Below are positions 11,567 to 20,800 of a DNA stretch of 64,000 nucleotides, piece after piece. Under the pieces are notes generated by a model. That model did no database searches, was not told where the DNA came from, and saw nothing but the letters and a program-made list of their open reading frames with translations. Source of the DNA: Eurosta solidaginis (taxonomy: Eukaryota > Arthropoda > Insecta > Diptera > Tephritidae); contig NC_090319.1 in NCBI RefSeq assembly GCF_040869045.1, forward strand, positions 387,019,601 through 387,083,600, read 5' to 3'. Within the stretch, counting starts at the first letter, position 1, and the number at the start of each line of letters is the position of its first letter. Made by a program: the position numbers and the translations under genes.

Positions 11567-12950
11567 TAGTTGTTTTTTTGCTGCTTTCTTTTTTACTCGC
11601 AGGTATATTTGCATTTGCATAAATGGCGATACATAAAATTCGATTGTGTACCTGAGTTAACGTAGAAACTGCAATTTTAATTTATACAAATGCGTTCCGC
11701 CAACAAATTTATCGCGTTTATTTCGCGGATGCAGGGCATTGTGTTTACAGCTGTATTCTATAACTTTTTTTTTATTGTATTTTTTTATTCAAAGTCTTGC
11801 ATCGGCCTTGTGACAACAGTTGTGAGCAAGAAAATAGCAGCACATCATTAGCAAACAGTCTTTTTCATTCTTTTCTTTATTTTCGTTAATTTAAAAAAAC
11901 TTGAATAAATTGTATAACGAAAACTTTGCAAACTTATGCCGAAAAATGTCAAACATTTGAGAAGTGTTTACAAATTTGCATCGATATTTTTACTTAATAA
12001 CTTGGTAAAAATTTAAACAACGTGACATCATAACATACGATAACGAATCGAATACGATACTTAAGAAAATAACGTCAGTCTTATACATAAGTCAACATAC
12101 GATAGCAAATTAATTACCCTTTCAGCAACAAAATTACGCTGGAACATGTTTTAAATAATAATATGTAGATATAAAACCGTCGAATTGGTTGCAAAAATAC
12201 AAAAAGAAAAAAATTTATTCAGCGGTTACGTTCAATACTCGTTCACGTAGTAGATTTTCATGCCGAATACAAAAGAATTAGTAGATGTATATTTGTATTA
12301 TTAAGCGGGGAGTGCCCTTTATTGCTTTTAATGTATGAAAACATTCTTTTAAAGCAATTTTTTGTAGAAAGAATATTCAAAAACCCTTTTTAAATCTAAA
12401 ATAACTTTCAGAATGTGAATAGGTTTGAAAACTTGCATTTTGTTAGACTACAACTGATTGAGACTTTCCAAATATTTTTAAACACTCCCCTAAATTTTCG
12501 AACGATTTCGAAAGTCCGTTTTTTATAGTTTTCAGTATCTATTAAAGTGTTTTCAAAAACAACGAAAATAAATAAAATAAAATATCTGATGCAATTTGTT
12601 AATAGTTTTTGGTGCCATTTTTGTGTTCACAGCTGAAGGAACTCATTTTCATGTTTAATTCATCGTTTCTTCGATAAACAAAAACTCATAAAGTTAACAG
12701 ACATTCCTATTGCGAGTGTCGATCGGAATAGAAGCGACTATTTGTCGATCAAATCATTTCCATTTAATTGTATTACTGTGAAAGTAATCGCCAAATCTTT
12801 GGACCATTATTAACAGGAATATTTCCCGAAATAAATTTTGCAACTTTTTTCACTTTTCGAAGTATATAACATACTTTGTATTCTGCTGCGATCGACGCTC
12901 GCAACAGCGAGGAGTGTTAAAGTCAAAAGATGGCAAGTTTAACACTCTAA
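11567..12950. other. Intergenic, no supported gene
   Basis: AT-rich, no convincing ORF, repeat boundary or RNA gene. It lies between the Tc1-like relic and the gypsy-type relic. Confidence 0.4.
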
Positions 12951-13081
12951 ATAAAAGGCAAATATAAATTCCAGTTTAAGTTCAGAGAATTACAATTCAG
13001 GTTCACAAAATTACAATTCAAGTTCAGAATTTCCAATTTAAATTCAGAAATTTACAATTCAAGTTCAGAAATTTCGAAGCG

Positions 13082-13800
13082 TTGAAAGGTCTTATGCAAC
13101 AGTTACAACTAAATCGCCCAGCTGTTCCAGCGAGCAATCCGAAGGTAAAAAATCCATCTTTTGACAGCTCTGTTCCTTTCGAGGTATTCAAGCTTCAATT
13201 TGAGAAGACGTCAGCAGTGAACAACTGGAATGCTGAAGATAAAGTTGCTGCACTGTTCGTGGCATTGAAAGGGCCTGCAGCTGAAATCTTACACACAATG
13301 CCAGAGTACGAACGGAACAACTATGGAACATTGATGAGCGCTCTAGAGAGACGTTACGGAAGCGAGCATAGGAAACAGATATATCAAATTGAGTTGCAAA
13401 ATCGTTACCAAAAAGCAAATGAGACTTTGCAGGAGTTTGCGTCGGATGTTGAAAGATTGGCTCATCTCGCAAATGCAGACGCACCCGTGGAATACACCGA
13501 GAGGGTAAAAATTCAGAGTTTTATAAATGGAATACGGGATACCGAAACGAAACGAGCTACATATGCGAACCCAAAGCCAACATTTGCTGAAACGGTATCC
13601 CATGCACTGACTCAGGAAACAGCGTCACTTTTGAGTAAGCCCGCCTACAAAGCTCTTCGCGTGGAAGTGGAAAGGCCAGATTGGGTACACAATTTTGGAA
13701 GCACTGAAGGATTACAACAAAAAAATGCCAGAGTTATGTTTGTGTTTCAAGTGCGGTGACCAAAGTAACATTGCACGTCATTGCAGCACCGGTCATGGTA
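13082..13800 (+). pseudogene. gag of the gypsy-type element
   Basis: A frame open from 13082 (first ATG at 13094) to 13757 encodes a capsid-type protein with a typical retrotransposon gag core: FEVFKLQFEKTSAVNNW, then KVAALFVALKGPAAEIL, then a YGTLMSALERRYG segment. After a frameshift near 13730 the next frame gives a zinc-knuckle remnant, CFKCGDQSNIARHC. The spacing is right, but the metal-binding His of C-x2-C-x4-H-x4-C is Asn, so the knuckle is degenerate. It lies 5' of a protease-region remnant. Confidence 0.8.
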
Positions 13801-14087
13801 GTTCCAACTTGGCTCGTCGTAAACGCAAAGCTGGAGGAGATAAGCAAGAGCGAGTCAAATGTAAAGATCGAGAACTTGCCCCAGCAATTGAATGTCGTGT
13901 GATACCTATCTCGCAAACTGGAAGGAAATCAAGCAGTCTTACCGTCAAAGGAAATGTGGATGGCAAGGAGCGTAGATACGGGCGCATCTCATTCTTTAAT
14001 CTGATCCGATTTTGTCAACAGGAGAGTAAAGCCATTACCTGGAGCAAGATTTCGTACGATTACTGGCGAGTATAACCAAGTCCAGGG

Positions 14088-14413
14088 GGGATTCAAGGGG
14101 TTGTGTAGCGCAACATATAGCTTCTCTAACCCAATTGTCAACCTCACCTTCGAGCGGCGAATCCCGTTTCACTAACAGACGAGGCTCTGGCAACCCCAAG
14201 CTCCTCATGGAACTTGGGGGTGGAGAGGGAGGGATGGCCTGAAGGTTCAATGTGGCCATATAAATCGTTCCCGAGATGGTCGGGCCAGCACCTTAATGGT
14301 GCTGTGTTACCGGAGCGTATCGGATCTGTATCCGACAAAGGACCATCAAATCGATAACACTCCCCAAAGCCTTCGGGGAGTAACCTAATCGCTACAACAA
14401 CAACAACAACAAC
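14088..14413 (+). mobile_element. SINE-like retroposon with (CAA)n tail and 14-bp TSD
   Basis: The insert is bracketed by the direct repeat AACCAAGTCCAGGG (14074-14087 and 14414-14427). It ends in CGCTACAACAACAACAA, as expected for target-primed retroposition. It has no ORF. The same family recurs at 58403-59347 and, inverted, at 59343-59495. It contains a short hairpin, CTCCCCAAAGCC-TTCGGGGAG, just before the tail. Confidence 0.85.
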
Positions 14414-14461
14414 AACCAAGTCCAGGGAGAAGTGGTATGAGAAGTCTTAATTTGGGAGGTC

Positions 14462-15195
14462 ATGGTTCTACATAAATTCGTTGTGGCAGAGATCGTTGAT
14501 GAAGTCATATTGGAAGTGGATTTCTTAGTTGAGTATGACATCAGGATCGATATGCAGAGAAGGATTATGCAGTATAAGAACATGGATGTGCCACTTAACT
14601 TCAGTTTTGAGCAAGGGTTCAGCAGTAAGCGAGTGCTGGTGAAAGAGATTCGACAAAAACCACAAAAGTCAAAGGCAGCAGATTGGGCAAGGGTTGATGG
14701 AACGAATGGACCAAACAAATCAAAACCGAAAATACCTGCGAGAAAAACACTGGCATTGGCAAACCCTAATGGACGCACTGAAAAGACTGAAAGAAATTTC
14801 CAGAAAGAATGCAAGGGTGGTTTCAAGTCAGCGCACACTAATGTTGTGAAACGTCAACACAATACTGATTATGCAAAGCCAATTCGTCAAGATCAAGCCC
14901 TACGAAGTAGTTCATTGGCCAAACAACAGAGTGTGAGGGAACGTTCCATGATAATGAGTAGTAGGATGAATCACAGGTACGACAAGAACAATAATTCGGA
15001 AGGTTTCTTGGAGGGAGATATACAACCCTTACCGGCGAAAAGGTGTTCCATACAAATTTTGGTGCAGTTGGGAAGGCCCGTACAAAGTTGTGAAGATCAG
15101 TGATACCATGTACCGCATACAAACCATTGGGAAACCACGAAATAGAAGAGTGGTACATTTTGAGATGCTAGCAGCGTTTAGATCGAGATTTATCT
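14462..15195 (+). pseudogene. Fused protease-region and integrase C-terminal remnants of the gypsy-type element
   Basis: One frame (14462-15103) starts with a protease C-terminal type segment, HKFVVAEIVDEVILEVDFL, where the usual form is ILG.DFL. It passes through a Lys-rich linker and reaches the integrase tail motif MNHRYDKNNNSEGFLEGD. After a small frame-shifting deletion, another frame continues with WEGPYKVVKISDTMYRIQ and VVHFEMLAAF to about 15195, the usual end of gypsy integrases. The whole RT-RNase H-IN core between them has been deleted. Confidence 0.75.
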
Positions 15196-15227
15196 GATCG
15201 GGACGATCAGACTTAGGTGGAGGGCAG

Positions 15228-15743
15228 GGTAACGGATATTAGCAGCACTAAGGGATACTATCATCTCTAAGCCGATGCTAAGCAGTGACTTGATGCACAT
15301 CAATAATGCAATCATTATGTCTACACATATGTACGTACACGCAGCGGAGAAGAGACGCACAAACACATGCATATATCTTATCTGAGGTGCTCACAAGAGA
15401 GGGCAATGATTTGTGCAAGTATTACTCACGCGCATATGAGAAGCTATAAACGTAGTTGTGGCTGGTGATTTTGTAGCTGATAACTAACTAATAAGTTCTG
15501 GAATGGAAAAGCCTAGAAGTATGCAACGAGGAAATCAGACAGTATAAAAGGCGACAACAGTAGAGGCGCGAGATTCAGTTTTGATCAGGCACGCTATCTG
15601 TCGAGCAATAGAAGTATTATTTTGAAAGTAGTCTAATAAAGGCCATTTTGCATTATTGAAAAGTGGTCAATTATTCAACAGTTTAGTGATTGGGACGTTA
15701 GCGGAAGGTTGCAAATAAGAGGAATTGCACTAAATTCGTTACA
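15228..15743 (+). repeat. 3' LTR of the gypsy-type element
   Basis: Similar along its length to the solo LTRs at 15905-16472 and 23299-23867. It is preceded by a purine-rich tract (AGGTGGAGGGCAG) and ends TTCGTTACA. Internal promoter-like AGTATAAAAGG near 15540 and AATAAAGG near 15634. Confidence 0.8.
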
Positions 15744-15904
15744 ATATAAACAACGGTATAAGTGATACGCTCGCGGTTTATGACGTGACTGTGAATATCA
15801 GTAATTTGTCATTCCATGAAATATAAGTCTGCGCACATTTTAATTGGGGTTTTTCGCTCGACCCTCAATTAGTTTTACACTGTGGGCATATTTAATATAT
15901 ATAT

Positions 15905-16472
15905 TGTGACGAATATTAGCAACACTAAGGGATACTATCATCTCTAAGCCGATACTAAGCAGTCATTTGTATTTACATAAACAAATCAATCATTATGTAT
16001 ACACATATGTACATGCACGCAGCGGAGAGATACTCACAAAAGTATGAAATCATCAGCAAAGTAGTTCTCACATACATATACACATGCATATATCTGAGAT
16101 ACTCACAAAAGTATGCAATCATCGGTGGAAGTATTATTCACATATACACGCTCATATGCCATATGTAGTTTATAGCTAGTAATTTTATAATGGTAACTAA
16201 GTAGTAAATTCTAGAAGAAACGCCTAGAAGTATGCGAACGAGGAAACCGAAGAGTATAAAAGTAGCACAAGCTGAGGCATGAGCAATTCAGTTTGATTTA
16301 AGCACGCTATCAGTTGCGAGGTGAAGTTTAATTGCGAAGTACTTTCAAAGTAGTCCAATAAAGACCATTTCGCAATACAGAATATTGGAGTGTTTTATTC
16401 AACAGTTTAGCGATACGAACATAAGCAGAAGGTTGCAAATAAAAGTGGAGTTCCCTCCTGAAATTCGTTACA
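15905..16472 (+). mobile_element. Solo LTR, gypsy-type, with ATAT target duplication
   Basis: Starts TGTGACGAATATTAGC and ends ATTCGTTACA; flanked by ATAT on both sides. TATA-like AGTATAAAAG near 16253 and AATAAAG near 16358. No internal region, consistent with LTR-LTR recombination. Confidence 0.85.
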
Positions 16473-17831
16473 ATATATTCACCCAACGGACCGCTAAATC
16501 AAACTTGCCAAGTAAAACAAATAGCAGCTAAGTACTCTCTTGAACGAAAATAATCAAAGTGTCAACTTTCCCAAAAAGCAAAGAGTAAAAAAAATTCCAG
16601 TAAGAAATATCTTTGTATACGGTTTTATTTGATCGCAATCTCAAATTAGCTGATAAGTTGGTATCTTAGCTCAGCGTTTGTTGCAAAGTAATTTCCCAAG
16701 GCATATCTCTTGGAATTTAAAAACATCTTCCTGTCAAAAATACCAAAATGAAACAAAAACAATGTATATATGTATATGCAACCCAAATAGCGGTAAACCA
16801 AAATTAACGCTTGCGAATTTTCCAAATAAACCAATATGAGACTATTAATTGTGTTTTTTTGTAATTTTCACTTTTTATGCTTAGTTGTTTGTTATTTTCT
16901 ATATGAATTTGATCATTTCATGCATACAAATATATATATTTCAAATAATAGATAAAATAATGTATGTAGGTATATAGGCAAAAAGTAACTAATAGCTAAA
17001 AAATCAAAATTTTACAAGTGCAAACCGATTGTAAATTTGCCAAAAAAAAAATGTGCATATGACACAATGGCTTATTAACATTCAACACAATTGTGTGTAT
17101 GTATGTAGAATATATGGGCTAAAGCGAAATGCGCACCAACTTCTACCCATCATATGCTAATGCAATAATTAATTGAAATTCCGTTCGAATTGAGGCCGTT
17201 TGATATTTCATTCATTGCTGTTTCCATCGCTTTGCTCTTCCTGTTTGAATGTGTTGCTCACAGTTTTTAAGTTGTTTCAAGTTTCGTTTGTTTTCGTACG
17301 TGCTTCAATTTAGTCACTCGCTTTTGAGTACATAAATGAGCGTTAAAAGGAAATATATTTCAATTAATCGTTTGTTCATCGGTTTAATGCAAATATAAAT
17401 TGAATTCCTTAAATTTTTTGTTATCATTTATAATTATTATTATTATATATGTATGTATATTTTTCATTTAATATTCATATTCATTCACTTCTTTTCAGCT
17501 TAATCCAAAGATATATACGTATATACGCGTAGGGTAGCTAAGTATGTATGTATATATGGGGCTTTTTTTTGAGTGCGTGTATATATGTGTATGTGTTTAT
17601 ATGTATGTTATATTTAGTTATATATGATCTCTCGCTTATTTAGCATCTTCATCCCTTCTCCATGGTTGATCTGCTTTCGCTCCGGGCGACCTCCAAAAAA
17701 ATAATAATATGCATATATGTATTTATAATTTACTCCAAAACTTTTGTTGATAACTTCACACCTCCTGCTTTCGATCTTTGTTGGTGTTGATGTTGTCGTT
17801 GCTGGTGTTGGTGTTGTTGTACATTAAAGCA
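16473..17831 (-). other. Probable 3' UTR of mask
   Basis: AT-rich sequence directly after the mask stop codon on the minus strand, without ORFs or recognised repeats. An AATAAA (minus strand) at 16624-16629 is a plausible polyadenylation signal, just short of the solo LTR. The extent is inferred; there is no transcript evidence. Confidence 0.4.
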
Positions 17832-17855
17832 TCAGTTGGCCCAATTGTGCCACAT
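17832..17855 (-). CDS. mask: mask last coding exon (MWHNWAN, stop)
   Basis: A 67-bp intron (17856-17922, GTAAGC...CTTAAG) separates this seven-codon exon from the previous one. Phase 0 on both sides gives a C-terminal MWHNWAN followed by TGA at 17832-17834. Without this splice the frame would run on into the intron. The call rests on splice signals and frame only. Confidence 0.65.
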   Translation of the reverse strand: MWHNWAN

Positions 17856-20800
17856 CTTAAGTAGGTTGAGTTACGATTGGGTTATAAGTGTGAATGTTTT
17901 CGAAAATATCATCTCAGCTTACCTGCTTGTCGTGGTCCCACATTTCCAACTTATCTGATGGCATCATATGTTGAATATCAGCGCCTTGACCCAAATACTG
18001 ATAACCATAGGGTGGCATTACATTCATGGCTGTATTCTGTTGCAAATTATGCGGTGTTATCGAGTTGTGATAGTCCAGAGCCATCTGCATATAAAAATTT
18101 AAATATCTACGTATAGTAAATGTATGGATAGAGTGAGTATCGAAATGAGGCCAACTGATTTAAAAGCCAAACTACTACAAAAATTTCGTAAATGTAAATT
18201 TCGCCGCATCTGCTGTGTTTCCTCGGTGGTATGGTGTAGTGTGCTCCGCTTACCACACCGAAGGTCCTTGGCTTTTCAATTAGAAAAAAGTTTTCCTAAG
18301 CGCGGTGGCCCCTCAGCAGTAATTTGGTAAACACCAGATTGCATTACTGCCATGAAAAGCTTCTCATACAAAGTGTGAATATTTTCTGTTTTTATATGGA
18401 ATAAAGTCTAAAACATTCTTCGGAAACAATTTTGTTCAAATCAATGCGAATTCATAGAGATACTTTGTGAGACTAACTTTGGGTTACAATAGTGCATAAT
18501 CAAAATAATTCAGAGAAGTTCAAATAAAAAGTTTGGAAATTTCGTAACATTTTGTCAAACTTTCCAATTTTTTTTTGAAAACGTTTTTGAGATATATTTG
18601 CAGTTTCAGGTAAAAAAATTCATAGGTGTTTTTTCTTAAAAGATGGAAAATAAAACAAAGAATTAAATTTGATGGAAATTTCACGGCTACTTTGCTCTTC
18701 GCTGTTATAATTTAGAGGTCCGTCAAGCTGGACCCCCCCACGATGGATTCGAAATTTGGTAGGCCAGGTATTATGTGCTATTTATGTGATAATTTGTTCC
18801 CAAAATAAAAAATTTTGTGCTCAAAATTTAAGTACTTTTTTTTTAACCTCAAAATGGGGGGTCCAGCTGGACGTCCAGCTAGACCCTCCCCCCCCCCCCC
18901 CCCCCCTCATAAGCACTAGGTCAAACAAAAAAATTTAAATGTGGGAATTATGTGCTATTTATGTGCTCCAACATAAGCTACGGTCTGTCCAGAAAAACAG
19001 AGGGTGACAAGGGGGGAGCGGGGGCATATAAACCCAGAGGAAAAATCGAAACGGGATAGGTGCAGAATTTTGTGCTATTTATGGGCTCGATAGTTCCAAA
19101 AAGAATTCGGGTTTTTGACAACTTTTAATGATTTTTTTAAAACTTCAAAAGTGGGGGGTCCAGATGGACGTCCAGCTAGACCCCCCCCCCCCTCATAAGC
19201 ACTAGGTCAAACAAAAAAATTTAAATGTGGGAATTATGTGCTATTTACGTGCTCAATAGTGCCAAAAAGAATTCGGTTTTTTGACAACTTTTAATGATTT
19301 TTTTAAAACTTCAAAAGTGGGGGGTCCGGATGGACGTCCAGCTAGACCCCCCCTCGTAAGCACTAGGCCAAACAAAACAATTTAAATGTGGGAATTATGT
19401 GCTATTTACGTGCTCAATAGTGCCAAAAAGAATTCGGTTTTTTGACAACTTTTAATGATTTTTTTTAAAACTTCAAACGTGGGGGGTCCAGCTGGACGTC
19501 CAGCTAGACCCCCCCCCCCCCCCCCCCTCATAAGCACTAGGTCAAACAAAAAAATTTAAATGTGGGAATTATGTGCTATTTACGTGCTCAATAGTGCCAA
19601 AAAGAATTCGGTTTTTTGACAACTTTTAATGATTTTTTTAAAACTTCAAAAGTGGGGGGTCCAGCTGGACGTCCAGCTAGAACCCCCCTCGTAAGCACTA
19701 GGCCAAACAAAACAATTTAAATGTGGGAATTATGTGCTATTTACGTGCTCAATAGTGCCAAAAAGAATTCGGGTTTTTGACAACTTTTAATGTTTTTTTT
19801 AAGACTTCAAAAGTGAGGGGTCCAGCTGGACGTCCAGCTAGAATTCGGTTTTTTGACAACTTTTAATGATTTTTTTAAAACATCAAAAGTGGTGGGTCCA
19901 GCTGGACGTCCAGCTAGACCCCCCTCGTAAGCACTAGGCCAAACAAAACAACTTAAATGTGGAAATTATGTGCTCTTTACGTGCCCAATAGTGCCAAAAT
20001 GAATTCGGTTTTTTGACAACTTTTAATGATTTTTTTAAAACTTCAAAAGTGGTGGGTCCAGCTGGACGTCTAGCTAGACCCCCCTCGTAAGCACTAGACC
20101 AAACAAAACAATTTAAATGTGGGAATTATGTGCTCTTTACGTGCTCAATAGTGCCAAAAATAATTCGGGTTTTTGACAACTTTTAATGATTTTTTTAAAA
20201 CTTCAAAAGTGGTGGGTCCAGCTAGACCCCGCCTCGTAAGCACTAGACCAAACAAAACAATTTAAATGTGGGAATTATGTGCTATTTACGTGCTCAATAG
20301 TGACAAAAAGAATTCGTTTTTTTGACATCTTTTAATGATTTTTTTAAAACTTCAAAAGTGGTGGGTCCAGCTAGACCCCCTTCGTAAGCACTAGACCAAA
20401 CAAAACAATTTAAATGTGGGAATTATGTGCTCTTTACGTGCTCAATAGTGCCAAAAAGAATTCGGGTTTCTGACAACTTTTAATGATTTTTTTAAAACTT
20501 CAAAAGTGGTAGGTCCAGCTGGACTTCCAGCTAGACCTCCCTCGTAAGCACTAGACCAAACAAAACAATTTAAATGTGGGAATCATGTGCTATTTACGTG
20601 CTCAATAGTGCCAAAAAGAATTCGGGTTTTTGACAACTTTTAATGATTTTTTAAAACATCAAAGGTGGTGGGTCCAGCTGGACGTCCAGCTAGACTCCCC
20701 CCTCGTAAGCACTAGACCAAACAAAACAATTTAAATGTGGGAATTATGTGCTATTTACGTGCTCAATAGTGCCAAAAAGAATTCGGGTTTTTGACAACTT

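Larger units (their letters stand above)
12951..15743 (+). mobile_element. Internally deleted Ty3/gypsy-type LTR retrotransposon
   Basis: Order: short degenerate repeats of a TTCAAGTTCAGAA type (12970-13078, probably untranslated leader), gag, a short protease-region remnant, an integrase C-terminal remnant and a 3' LTR (15228-15743). The reverse transcriptase, RNase H and catalytic integrase core are missing, and no 5' LTR is found upstream. The 3' flank begins ATAT, the target also used by the solo LTRs at 15905 and 23299. A SINE-like retroposon sits inside at 14088-14413. Dead copy. Confidence 0.8.

Noticed and set aside
18210..18280. tRNA gene
   Set aside because: A-box-like sequence is present, but the B box is degenerate and no acceptor stem pairs; the downstream body matches a SINE.
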